A program made the translations under genes and the position numbers. 64,000 nt of DNA from positions 1-64,000 of the forward strand of contig JALUGO010000012.1 in assembly GCA_027051905.1 (NCBI GenBank), in the 5' to 3' direction. The notes under the pieces are model-generated. The model saw nothing but the letters and a program-made list of their open reading frames with translations. It made no database searches and was not told the origin of the DNA. Each line of letters opens with the position of its first letter. Within the stretch, counting starts at the first letter, position 1. Below are positions 43,220-51,560 of this stretch, piece after piece. Origin of the DNA: Desulfurobacteriaceae bacterium (GTDB lineage: Bacteria; Aquificota; Aquificia; Desulfurobacteriales; Desulfurobacteriaceae).

Positions 43220-44315
43220 TGAGATTGTAGATGAAAGGCTCGTTGAAGATAGGGAGCTCCTCCCGATAGCCGAAAAAGTGGCTTCAGGAGAGAGACTATC
43301 ATTCGAGGATGGAGTAAAGCTGTTCAGAACCCACGACATTCTGACCCTTGGGAAAATTGCTGACTTTGCAAACAGGCAGAAAAACGGACTTCTTGTTTAC
43401 TTCACGGTAAACAGGCACATAAACCTTACAAACCTCTGTGTTGGAACCTGTAAGTTCTGCGCATTTAGAAAGGAGAAAGGAGAAGAGGAAGCTTATGAGC
43501 TAACAGTTGAGGAAGCCGTTGAAAAAGCAAGAGAAGCCGGGAATGTATCTGAGATACACATCGTCAGTGGTCTTCACCCTGAGTGGAAGTATGAAAACTA
43601 CCTGAAGTTTATAGAGGAGATAAAGAGAGCTGCTCCTCAGGCAAAGATTCAGGCATTTACCGCAGAGGAGATAGATCACCTGTGCAGAATATCCGGAAAG
43701 AGCGCAGAGGAGGTTCTGAAAGAGCTGATAAAGGCAGGGCTTGACGCCCTACCGGGAGGAGGAGCAGAAGTTTTTAGCAGCAGAGTAAGGGATAAGCTCT
43801 GCCCCCAAAAACTCTCTGCCGAGAGATACCTCAAAATCCACAGAATAGCTCACTCCTACGGCCTCAGAACAAACGCCTCAATACTCTACGGGCATATAGA
43901 AACTATTGAAGAGAGGGTCGACCACCTTATAAGGCTCAGGGAGCTCCAGGATGAAACCGGCGGGTTTCAGGCATTTATCTCCTTTGCCTACCAGCCTAAA
44001 AACACAAAATTAGGCGGGAACTTTACAACCGGGTTTGACGACCTGAAGATGCTGGCTGCAGCAAGGCTTTTACTTGACAACTTCCAGCACGTAAGGGCTT
44101 TCTGGATAACTTTAGGGGAAAAGCTGGCACAGGTTTCACTCCACTTCGGAGTTGACGACTTAGACGGAACGGTTGTTGAGGAGACGATAACAAGGTCGGC
44201 GGGAGCTCCCGGTTCATCTTACATGCCCAAAGAAAGGCTAATAAAGCTAATAAAGGAAGCCGGCAGAATCCCCGTTGAGAGGGATACCAACTACAACGTT
44301 TTGAGGGTTTACTGA
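43206..44315 (+). CDS. mqnE: Aminofutalosine synthase paralogue 1 (radical SAM)
   Basis: A radical SAM enzyme of about 369 residues. MqnE joins the product of MqnA to adenosine in the futalosine route to menaquinone. The cluster motif is C-V-G-T-C-K-F-C-A-F (C-x3-C-x2-C), then H-I-V-S-G-L-H-P, P-G-G-G-A-E and L-Y-G-H-I-E. I prefer the ATG at 43206, six bases after GGAG; TTG 43194 and ATG 43200 are also in frame. It overlaps the regulator upstream and shares one base with its paralogue downstream. The two are very similar along their whole length. Confidence 0.88.
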   Translation: MVAVDEIVDERLVEDRELLPIAEKVASGERLSFEDGVKLFRTHDILTLGKIADFANRQKNGLLVYFTVNRHINLTNLCVGTCKFCAFRKEKGEEEAYELTVEEAVEKAREAGNVSEIHIVSGLHPEWKYENYLKFIEEIKRAAPQAKIQAFTAEEIDHLCRISGKSAEEVLKELIKAGLDALPGGGAEVFSSRVRDKLCPQKLSAERYLKIHRIAHSYGLRTNASILYGHIETIEERVDHLIRLRELQDETGGFQAFISFAYQPKNTKLGGNFTTGFDDLKMLAAARLLLDNFQHVRAFWITLGEKLAQVSLHFGVDDLDGTVVEETITRSAGAPGSSYMPKERLIKLIKEAGRIPVERDTNYNVLRVY

Positions 44316-45427
44316 TGGAGTTCATAAGAGACAGGAAACTTATCCCGATAGCCGAAAAGGTTGTTAGCGGAGAGAGGCTCTCTTTCGAAGACGGCCTTAC
44401 CCTCTTTGAGTCAAACGACATTCACACAATAGGATACCTTGCCAACCTTGTGGCAGAGAGGAAAAACGGAAAGTTTGCCTACTTCAACGTAAACGTCCAC
44501 ATAACGCCAACAAACATCTGCGTTGGAACGTGTAAGTTCTGCGCTTTCAGGAAGAAAAAAGGAGAGGAGGGAGCATACGAACTGACGGTAGAGGAGATAC
44601 TCAGGAAAATCGAAAACTATAGGAAAGCTAACCCGGGGCTTACAGAAGTCCACATCGTTGGAGGACTGCACCCTGACTGGAGCTATGAAGACTACCTGAG
44701 GATAATTAGAAAAGTTAAAAAGGCATTTCCTGAAATTCACATAAAGGCATTCACCGCAGAGGAGATAAAGTTCATCGCCGAAAAGGGAAACAGAAGCGTT
44801 GAAGAGACGCTAAAAGACCTAATAGAGGCAGGCCTTGGCTCCATACCGGGAGGAGGCGGGGAGATATTTGCAAAAGAGGTAAGGGAAAAGCTCTGCCCCG
44901 ACAAGATAACTGCAGAGGAATACCTTGAAATACACAAAACAGCCCACAGGTTGGGGTTGAAGAGCAATGCAACAATGCTCTTTGGCCACATAGAGTCCTA
45001 CGCCGACAGAGTTGACCATCTTATACGGTTGAGGGAGGCGCAGGACGAAACCGGTGGCTTCCAGACTTTCATTCCACTGGCATTTCATCCAAAGAACACA
45101 GAAATTCCCGGAGCAAACTACACAACAGGGTTCGATGAACTGAAAACAATTGCTGTCTCAAGGCTCATTTTGGACAACTTCTCTCATATAAAAGCCTACT
45201 GGATAATGTTAGGAGAAAAGGTAGCCCAGATAGCCCTCCAATTTGGAGCCGATGATATAGACGGAACGGTAACTGAGGAAGATATTACCCAGGCTGCAGG
45301 GGCCAGAGCCGGACAGTTTATTCCAAAAGAGAGGCTGATAAAGCTGATAAGGGAAGCTGGAAAAATTCCTGTTGAGAGAGATACTCTCTACAACGTTTTA
45401 AAAATCCATCAGGAGGTAAGGCAGTGA
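44315..45427 (+). CDS. mqnE: Aminofutalosine synthase paralogue 2 (radical SAM)
   Basis: A 370-residue paralogue of the preceding protein. C-V-G-T-C-K-F-C-A-F, H-I-V-G-G-L-H-P, P-G-G-G-G-E and L-F-G-H-I-E all align. The start L-I-P-I-A-E-K-V-V-S-G-E-R-L-S-F-E-D-G is nearly identical to that of paralogue 1. Which copy is the canonical MqnE, and whether the other has taken over another step (for example that of MqnC), cannot be decided here. The last four bases overlap a 40-codon membrane peptide gene. Confidence 0.88.
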   Translation: MEFIRDRKLIPIAEKVVSGERLSFEDGLTLFESNDIHTIGYLANLVAERKNGKFAYFNVNVHITPTNICVGTCKFCAFRKKKGEEGAYELTVEEILRKIENYRKANPGLTEVHIVGGLHPDWSYEDYLRIIRKVKKAFPEIHIKAFTAEEIKFIAEKGNRSVEETLKDLIEAGLGSIPGGGGEIFAKEVREKLCPDKITAEEYLEIHKTAHRLGLKSNATMLFGHIESYADRVDHLIRLREAQDETGGFQTFIPLAFHPKNTEIPGANYTTGFDELKTIAVSRLILDNFSHIKAYWIMLGEKVAQIALQFGADDIDGTVTEEDITQAAGARAGQFIPKERLIKLIREAGKIPVERDTLYNVLKIHQEVRQ

Positions 45428-45546
45428 GCGAAAACACCATCCTTGGAATAGTTTGCACGATTATAGCTATCCTCCTCCCCCTCTCTTTTGCTGTCCTTGC
45501 CTGGAAGCACACCCTTGAGGAGAAGAAGAAAAAATCCGGGAACTAA
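45424..45546 (+). CDS. 40-residue single-pass membrane peptide
   Basis: A GTG start overlaps the mqnE stop (GTGA), as at other junctions in this genome, and AGGAGG lies just upstream (45411-45416). The product has a short polar start, one membrane helix (about 6-27, LGIVCTIIAILLPLSFAVLAW) and a basic tail ending in KKKKSGN, giving a clear inside-positive orientation. The stop overlaps that of the convergent CLC gene. Coding is supported by overlap geometry and composition only; function unknown, possibly a small subunit or regulator of a menaquinone-linked complex. Confidence 0.6.
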   Translation: MSENTILGIVCTIIAILLPLSFAVLAWKHTLEEKKKKSGN

Positions 45547-47306
45547 ACAACCCCTTTCCTTACCAGGTAGCGGGCTATGTCGGCCCGCGAAATTATTCCT
45601 ACAAGTTTCATAGACTCAAAATCTAAAACAACGGGAGCTCTTCCGTACCCGTTGTTAACAAAGAGCCTTATAACCTCAAGGAGATTCCAGTCTGGAAGAA
45701 CGCACATAGGTTTTGGAGTCATAATCTCCTTTACTCTGGTCGTAGCCATCTTCTCTGGATCAACTTTTAAAACGTCGGAGGTTGTAACAATTCCAACAAC
45801 CCTGTTGTTCTCATCAACAATGGGTATTCCAGCTATGAATTTCTCTGCCATGATTCTCTTTGCCTCAAGAACAGAAGAGTCAGGTTTCAGGGTTATAACA
45901 TTCCTGGTCATAACATCTCTAACTTTTGCAACCCTGAGAATGTAGGCTTTCAGCTCATCCCTGTGAATGGGAGACTCCAGCCTGTTTAATAGTTGATACT
46001 CAAAGAGAGTCCTCTCGTAGCCTGCAAGATTGTGGGCTATAACAAGGGAGAGGAGAGCATACGGAAGAATGTTATACCCTTGGGTCATCTCCGTAACCAG
46101 AACTATCGTGGAGAGCGGAGCACTTGCAGCAGCTGTAAACACGGAAATCATTCCAACAACCGTCATAGTCCCCGGATCGAAAACAGCTTCCCCGAGCAGG
46201 TCGTTGAAGAGAACAGACAGTGTTGCTCCTGTTATTCCTCCAATTACAAGGGAAGGGCCAAAAACCCCGCCAGATCCTCCTGAAGCCAGTGTAAACGAGA
46301 ATGAGAAAATAACAAGAGGAATACTGAGAATCAGAGCAGTTAACGAAAGATAAAGGAAGCTACCCTCCATAAAAAACTGTATCCAGCCATAGGAATTACC
46401 AATTGCAAGAGGAGTAAAAAGCCCACAAATGCCAGCCAGAAAACCACCAAGGGCGGGCTTCAAGATAGGATGAATTGAAAGCTTTTTAAAGAACTCTCTA
46501 ACTCTGTAAAACACAAAAACCGCAAACTTTGCGACAAAGGCAGAAGTAATACCCAAAACTATGTAACCTGCTATCTCTTCAGCTGAGAAACGGGGAAAAG
46601 GTATATCAGTTTTAAAAAGGGGCTGGTATCCCACAAAACTGCCAGCAACAAGGTAGGCAACAATAGAAGCCACAAAACCCGGAATAAGAGCCTCAACTTC
46701 AAAATCCTCTTTGTAAAACACCTCAGCGCTAAGTATCCCTCCAGCAAAAGGTGCTCTAAAAATAGCTCCTATACCAGCTCCAAGACCTGCCGCAAGTAAA
46801 ATGTTTTTCTCAGTCCTGGTAAGTTTCAGAAGATCCCCTATCCAGCGGCCGATACCTGCTCCGATAAGGGCCATAGGACCTTCTCTTCCGGAAGCCCCTC
46901 CAGTTCCAATAGTAATCGCCGAAGCTAAAAGTTTCACAAGAGAACTTCTCAGTCCAACAGGTAGGCCATAATGAAACGCTTTAATTGCAGTATCTGTTCC
47001 TACTCCTGCTGCTTCAGGAGCTAAAAGGTAAACCATAATTCCTACAATAAGTCCACCAAAGGCAGCAACAAACGGAAGAAGATACTTATGAGAAATGTAA
47101 AACGCGTAAACGGAATCCCCTCCTTCCCCGTAAGGCTTCGGAGGATAATAACCAACCAGTTTTTCCAGGAAAACGGAAGTGGAAAAATCAAGAGCATAAA
47201 GGAATAGAACGGCTAAAATACCAGATATTATCCCTACCGGTATGGAAAGGAAAAGAAGCTTCCTTATTTCATACAGCTCTTTTATCATGGGAATATGATA
47301 AAACAT
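45543..47306 (-). CDS. CLC-type chloride channel/antiporter with C-terminal CBS pair
   Basis: A 587-residue protein. G-T-G-G-A-S-G-R-E-G-P-M near residue 130 holds the external gating Glu of the CLC family. S-G-G-V-F-G-P-S-L near 345 is the second anion-binding signature. From about 460 two CBS domains follow (V-R-D-V-M-T-R-N-V-I-T and V-K-E-I-M-T-P-K-P), which usually bind adenine nucleotides and gate transport. ATGs at 47306 and 47288 are both possible starts. It is a single gene, convergent with the MqnE unit. Confidence 0.93.
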   Translation of the reverse strand: MFYHIPMIKELYEIRKLLFLSIPVGIISGILAVLFLYALDFSTSVFLEKLVGYYPPKPYGEGGDSVYAFYISHKYLLPFVAAFGGLIVGIMVYLLAPEAAGVGTDTAIKAFHYGLPVGLRSSLVKLLASAITIGTGGASGREGPMALIGAGIGRWIGDLLKLTRTEKNILLAAGLGAGIGAIFRAPFAGGILSAEVFYKEDFEVEALIPGFVASIVAYLVAGSFVGYQPLFKTDIPFPRFSAEEIAGYIVLGITSAFVAKFAVFVFYRVREFFKKLSIHPILKPALGGFLAGICGLFTPLAIGNSYGWIQFFMEGSFLYLSLTALILSIPLVIFSFSFTLASGGSGGVFGPSLVIGGITGATLSVLFNDLLGEAVFDPGTMTVVGMISVFTAAASAPLSTIVLVTEMTQGYNILPYALLSLVIAHNLAGYERTLFEYQLLNRLESPIHRDELKAYILRVAKVRDVMTRNVITLKPDSSVLEAKRIMAEKFIAGIPIVDENNRVVGIVTTSDVLKVDPEKMATTRVKEIMTPKPMCVLPDWNLLEVIRLFVNNGYGRAPVVLDFESMKLVGIISRADIARYLVRKGVV

Positions 47307-47332
47307 CAGTAGAGCCTTTAAAAGATGCCAGC

Positions 47333-47362
47333 TTGTTGACTTAAAAAGATGTTTGACATAAT
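47333..47362 (+). promoter_or_regulatory. Candidate promoter of the DUF505 gene
   Basis: CATAAT at 47357-47362 with TTGTTG 18 bases upstream (47333-47338); TTGACT overlaps it with a 15-base spacer. The stretch around the -10 (TTTGACATAATTTGAT) closely resembles that before acn (TTTTACATAATTTTGA). Confidence 0.45.
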
Positions 47363-47401
47363 TTGATTGATGAAAAGAAAATCTTTTGAGGAGGGAGTTA
47401 G

Positions 47402-49345
47402 ATGGTAATTAGAAAAGAGCACGCACTGGCACTACTAAGGGTAAGAGAAGAGGAAAAGAACAACGCTCCAACCTGCCAGCTCTTTGCAAAGAGTGAAGAG
47501 CCACCGTTTTTAGAGCTTGAGAGGATGAACCTCCTGAGGCTAGTCAGACCGTTAGAGTATTCCCTGACCTACTGGGGAAGGGTTTTAGCAAACATCTTAG
47601 ACGAAATGGTTAAGAAAAAACTCATCGAACACCCCTCTAAATGGACTGAAGATTTCAGATGGCTGGGCTCTGAAGTGATAATGATGATAGAAACAGCAAT
47701 AGAAAACGAAGACATTCCGGGTCCCTTAACTGAAGGAGAGCTTGAAAAGAGAGGGTTTATTGAAGAGAGAAAGTTAGAAAAGAAAGGAACGTTTAAGGCA
47801 ATAAACCAGTATGCAAAGGATATTTACGAAGTATTCAAAAACGCCCATCCAAGACTCATAATAGACAGGGAACTCTGCCAGTATATAAAAGAGATGCCGG
47901 CAGGACCTGCAGAGTCCTCCATGCTTCCAGCAGGAGGAAGGTTCCCCATCCTCATGGGAGCAATGAGACTCCTTGCATTTTCAGTTCCAACCTCAGACGT
48001 TTACGCCCTTACCACCCTTGGAAGGGAAATTAAAGCTGCCTGTGAAATGATAGCACCCACACTTGAAACAGTTATTTCTGAAGACATAATGGACTCCTTA
48101 GAGAGGGTAGTTTACGAAGGTTTTGATGCAATAACAGAAGAGGAGAAAGAGGTTCTATTTGCGTTGGCCTTGATAGACGATAAAGGAAACCCACTACCTG
48201 CAGGAGAACATCTACTAGAGGCATACAGGATATGGAAGGAGAGGAGCTTCAAGCCTGTTAAATCCATTAACGTGGAAATTATCGATGCGGAGCTCCTGAG
48301 GGGAATAGAAGAGGTATGGGAACACCACAAACAGGATCCTTCCACGTTACCAACAGTAGAAGAGCTTGTCCACTATCTCTTCTACAAACCTCTCAAGGAA
48401 TACAAACACCTCCTTGAACACTATGGAAGAAGACTTTACCAGGATCTTGGTTATCAGAAGAAGGAAGAGATTAAGAAGAAGTTCAGCGAAGTTAAAACGG
48501 TTGAAGAGCTCTTCAAGTCGTTCTACGAGAAGGGGAACAAGTGGTATGAAAAGATGTTCGACATCGTTCAGGAGTCCCTCTACACACTGGAGTCCTTTAA
48601 CCTCATAAGGGCAGAAGAGAAGGAGGGCAAGAAGGTTCACTACCTGACCGAGTTCGGAAAGAAAGTGCTTGAAGACATGAAAACCCGCGGATTCAGAGAA
48701 ATTCCCGCCGTTGCCGTTAAAGCCATAACAGTCACAAACAAAGAGTTTGCAGCTCCAAACGTTGACTGGTATAACAGGGGAGTTAAGGCACAGCTGATAG
48801 GAGGAGGAGAGGCAACAGAAGCTGGAAAAATGTACGCAGAAATGGCATACAAGATAAAGAGGCTTCCCCACATCACAAGGTTTGAGCTTCAAGTTCTCCA
48901 TAAGCTTCCTGAAAAGGGATTCTTTGTTAAAGACGTTTACGACCAATTTGACGAAACGTGGCAGGAAGAAATTGATTATGCTCTCAACAAGCTGGAAGCA
49001 CGGGGTTATATAGATATCCTTCAAAACGAAGCCATCATCCTAACAGAGGCTGGAAAGCTCATCAAAAAGGCACTTTCAGGAACACCTGAAGGGTTTGCCA
49101 ACCCAATAACACCGCTTGCAGTAAGGGTTCTTGAGGCACTCAAGCAGGTTGGAACCCTCTACGTTAAAGAGAAGAAAATCAGAATCCTTCCAAAGAATAT
49201 TAAAGAGGCCATTAAGCTCTCCGGTCTTGATCCGGAAACCTTTGAGAAGGAAATGGTTATACTGAGGGCTTCTAACCTTGTAGGCAAGAACTCCATAAAC
49301 GAGGCGGGCCTTCTTATCCTTGAAGCTTTAGAGAAGCTCAACTAA
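47402..49345 (+). CDS. DUF505 family protein
   Basis: A 647-residue soluble protein lacking signal or membrane segments. It looks like a string of winged-helix-like repeats: several blocks contain x-L-T-x-x-G-x-x-x-x (for example VYALTTLGREIKAA, VHYLTEFGKKVLED, AIILTEAGKLIKKA), the wing-and-helix end of wHTH domains. DUF505 proteins are known mainly from Aquificota and thermophilic archaea, with no function assigned. A good GGAGGG site precedes the ATG. A G/C-rich hairpin and an unknown gene follow on the same strand. Confidence 0.75.
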   Translation: MVIRKEHALALLRVREEEKNNAPTCQLFAKSEEPPFLELERMNLLRLVRPLEYSLTYWGRVLANILDEMVKKKLIEHPSKWTEDFRWLGSEVIMMIETAIENEDIPGPLTEGELEKRGFIEERKLEKKGTFKAINQYAKDIYEVFKNAHPRLIIDRELCQYIKEMPAGPAESSMLPAGGRFPILMGAMRLLAFSVPTSDVYALTTLGREIKAACEMIAPTLETVISEDIMDSLERVVYEGFDAITEEEKEVLFALALIDDKGNPLPAGEHLLEAYRIWKERSFKPVKSINVEIIDAELLRGIEEVWEHHKQDPSTLPTVEELVHYLFYKPLKEYKHLLEHYGRRLYQDLGYQKKEEIKKKFSEVKTVEELFKSFYEKGNKWYEKMFDIVQESLYTLESFNLIRAEEKEGKKVHYLTEFGKKVLEDMKTRGFREIPAVAVKAITVTNKEFAAPNVDWYNRGVKAQLIGGGEATEAGKMYAEMAYKIKRLPHITRFELQVLHKLPEKGFFVKDVYDQFDETWQEEIDYALNKLEARGYIDILQNEAIILTEAGKLIKKALSGTPEGFANPITPLAVRVLEALKQVGTLYVKEKKIRILPKNIKEAIKLSGLDPETFEKEMVILRASNLVGKNSINEAGLLILEALEKLN

Positions 49346-49354
49346 AACAGAACC

Positions 49355-49381
49355 GGGGGAAGGGAGTTCCCTTTTCCCCTT
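49355..49381 (+). promoter_or_regulatory. Intergenic hairpin between the DUF505 gene and its partner
   Basis: GGGGAAGGGA pairs with TCCCTTTTCCCC (one small bulge) over a short loop. It lacks a T tract, so it could stabilise the upstream message or attenuate rather than terminate. It leaves 27 bases before the next start. Confidence 0.5.
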
Positions 49382-49407
49382 AAACAAACCCTATTCAGGA
49401 GGGAGAG

Positions 49408-50481
49408 ATGGCCAGGATCTACGGGAAAGTAGAAGGCCCAGAAGACATCCGCCGTATCAACTGTATCATCAGAGACGAAATGTTAGAAGTTAAAACCCCT
49501 GAACAGCTTACAGATCTGAAGAAACGCTCTGATTACCTCTGCACCCTCACCTACTCACCATTCTGGAAGAAAAAGTTTGGCCCGATGGTTGAGGAGCTCC
49601 GTGAAGTAGCTTTAGAAGAAAACAGAGTAACTGTAAGGCTTGCAAACTACATTGCTAAGTATAAAAACTGGGACAAAGAGTATTCCCCCTGGGGAAGCGA
49701 CAACAGGAGTATTGATGAAAAGCTGAAAGAGATACCTGAACAGATAATGAAGGAAATTCTGGAAAGCGTTGTAGAACTGAAACTCTCACCAGAGATTCTG
49801 GAAGAGCTCCGTAAGAATTTCTGCGAAATCAGGAAGGCCATGGTTCTGGCCGAAAACGAAGAAACCCTTGAGAGGCTGAAGAAACAGGGAGATTTAATAG
49901 TAGCAATAACAAAACTGGAAGACTTCAGAGAGAGGTTCTCCGACATCCTGGACAAAATCGACGAACTGGTTGAGAAAGAAGAGGAAAGAAACGTAAAACT
50001 GGCAAACATCATTGCAGCTGTTAGAAACTGGCAAGTAGAGTTTGAGGTATGGACTGAAAACGAGGTAAGAGAAGATGAAACATTAGAACAGTATGTGGAA
50101 AGGCTCTTAGAGGAAGAGAAAAAGGCAGAGCAGTATATCCCAACAGAGGCAAAGTATAAGGAAGGAAAAGTTCTCTGGCTGGTTTACTTCCACGAAGGTA
50201 GAAACAGACACTTTGCAAAGAGAATTTACTTCCCGGGTTCTGCAAAAGACATAGAGATTGAAGGCCCCGGAGAGTTTGAAAACAAGTTTGGCAGAAAGGT
50301 CTGGGGAGTAAAAATAAGATACAAAGCAAGGGTTGCCCCAGCAGTTATAAGGTTTGGAAAGCGGGTAATCCACCTGCCGGAAAGATGGGTTGAAAGGGTA
50401 AAGGTTGTTCCTCTTCCCAGAGAAGCTACAGACGTTAAACTGGTAGAAGAGAGACCAGAATTTGCATATCCGGTAGCCTAA
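49408..50481 (+). CDS. Protein of unknown function with internal duplication
   Basis: A 357-residue soluble, highly charged protein. Residues 12-95 and 129-216 are two copies of one helical module. The clearest match is E-N-R-V-T-V-R-L-A-N-Y-I-A-K-Y-K-N-W against E-E-R-N-V-K-L-A-N-I-I-A-A-V-R-N-W, each preceded by a helix pair. Residues 225-357 form a separate basic, beta-rich domain (VLWLVYFHEGRNRHFAKRIYF onwards) that could bind nucleic acid or protein. I recognise no family. It follows the DUF505 gene with a 62-base gap holding a hairpin and has GGAGGGAG upstream, so joint action with the DUF505 protein is likely. Confidence 0.65.
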   Translation: MARIYGKVEGPEDIRRINCIIRDEMLEVKTPEQLTDLKKRSDYLCTLTYSPFWKKKFGPMVEELREVALEENRVTVRLANYIAKYKNWDKEYSPWGSDNRSIDEKLKEIPEQIMKEILESVVELKLSPEILEELRKNFCEIRKAMVLAENEETLERLKKQGDLIVAITKLEDFRERFSDILDKIDELVEKEEERNVKLANIIAAVRNWQVEFEVWTENEVREDETLEQYVERLLEEEKKAEQYIPTEAKYKEGKVLWLVYFHEGRNRHFAKRIYFPGSAKDIEIEGPGEFENKFGRKVWGVKIRYKARVAPAVIRFGKRVIHLPERWVERVKVVPLPREATDVKLVEERPEFAYPVA

Positions 50482-50485
50482 CGGT

Positions 50486-50550
50486 TTCCCACGGCTCTCC
50501 TGTAAAATTTAACAAACTTTAATCTTAAAGTAGGAGGAGAGCCGTGGGAA
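50486..50550 (+). promoter_or_regulatory. Perfect 16-bp inverted repeat enclosing the ribosome-binding site and start codon of the NIT gene
   Basis: Arm 50486-50501 (TTCCCACGGCTCTCCT) is the exact reverse complement of arm 50535-50550, with a 33-base AT-rich loop. The second arm contains part of the AGGAGG site (50532-50537) and the whole GTG start codon (50544-50546). Folded RNA would hide the initiation site. There is no T tract, so it is not an ordinary terminator of the upstream gene. It may be a thermosensor or a ligand- or protein-controlled translational switch. Confidence 0.8.
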
Positions 50551-51551
50551 GTAAAATTAGAGGTAAGATTCTGCTAATTTCGACTCTTTCTCTTATTGCC
50601 ATTCTTATCCTCTCTTACCTGCTTATAAAAACTTCTTACCAAAACTACTTAAAAACAGAAATGCTCAAAACAAGCGTTACAATTGCCGAAAGGGTTTCCC
50701 TCCTCGTTCATGAACTTCAAAAGGAAAGAGGAAGAACTGCTGGCTTCTTAGGAAGTGGTGGAAAAACATTTCTAGAAGAGTTAAAAGAGCAAAGGAAAAA
50801 AACTGATGAGAAAATAGCACAATTAAAGGAAGTCCTGTCAAGAAAAAATGTTCAAGCCCTACCTCCAAAAGCACAACAATTCTTCGTTGACCTTGTAAAC
50901 AATCAAATTCCAAAACTTATAGAGGTAAGAAACGCGGTTGACAATCTCTCTATACCTCTAAAACAAGCTATAGATTTTTATACCAAACTAAACAACAATT
51001 TGATAGATTCCATAGGTTTATTATCTTCTGAAGCAACAGATCCAGAAATAGCAAGGGAACTTCTCGCCTACGCCGACTTTATGTATGCAAAAGAAAAGGC
51101 TGGTCTTGAAAGAGCCATCCTCTCTGTCGCTTTTGCCAACAATAAATTTTCTTCTACTCAGCACTTTGAAAAGTTCGTTAACCTGATGGCACAGCAAAAA
51201 GCATTTCTGAAGGCATTTCAGCTGGCTGCTCCAGAGAAAATTTATAATTACTACTTAAAAAACGTTGCCAGTTCCCCTTCTTACAAAGCAGTTCAGTCCT
51301 ACGAAAAACTTGCTCTGTCAAAATCTACAGAAGGCGAGTTCCACGTAGATCCAAACCTGTGGTTTAAGACAATTACCGAAAAAATCAACCAGATGAAAAA
51401 AGTTGAAGATTACATAGCTCAAGACCTCGTTCAAAAAATCAATCACTTAATAGAGAAAACGAAGGGAAAACTAACACTGGTTATCGTTCTTGCTGCCGCC
51501 TCACTTGTGATAATTCTGGGTTTTACTTTCCTTACACTCAGGGAGGGATAA
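50544..51551 (+). CDS. Stand-alone NIT-type sensor membrane protein
   Basis: A 335-residue protein starting at GTG. Membrane segments at about 9-28 and 312-332 bracket a helical extracytoplasmic domain. L-V-H-E-L-Q-K-E-R-G-R-T-A-G-F-L-G-S-G-G near 52-71, followed by L-x-x-Q-R-K-K-T-D, is the signature of the nitrate/nitrite-sensing NIT domain. It ends three residues after TM2 (TLREG) and has no HAMP, kinase, methyl-accepting or cyclase output domain. It may act through a partner protein. DNA is more AT-rich than the neighbours, and its start lies in a perfect inverted repeat. Confidence 0.78.
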   Translation: MGSKIRGKILLISTLSLIAILILSYLLIKTSYQNYLKTEMLKTSVTIAERVSLLVHELQKERGRTAGFLGSGGKTFLEELKEQRKKTDEKIAQLKEVLSRKNVQALPPKAQQFFVDLVNNQIPKLIEVRNAVDNLSIPLKQAIDFYTKLNNNLIDSIGLLSSEATDPEIARELLAYADFMYAKEKAGLERAILSVAFANNKFSSTQHFEKFVNLMAQQKAFLKAFQLAAPEKIYNYYLKNVASSPSYKAVQSYEKLALSKSTEGEFHVDPNLWFKTITEKINQMKKVEDYIAQDLVQKINHLIEKTKGKLTLVIVLAAASLVIILGFTFLTLREG

Positions 51552-51560
51552 TCCCTCCCT
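51540..51560. terminator. Palindromic hairpin across two convergent stop codons
   Basis: AGGGAGGGAT-A-ATCCCTCCCT is a perfect inverted repeat that includes the stop of the NIT gene and reaches the stop of rtcB. No T tract follows on either strand, so it is a weak bidirectional terminator or RNA 3'-end stabiliser. Confidence 0.5.

Noticed and set aside
44315-45427. Assignment of the second MqnE paralogue as MqnC
   Set aside because: The cluster motif, loop sequences and C-terminal blocks follow the first copy closely, so I keep it as an MqnE paralogue with uncertain role.
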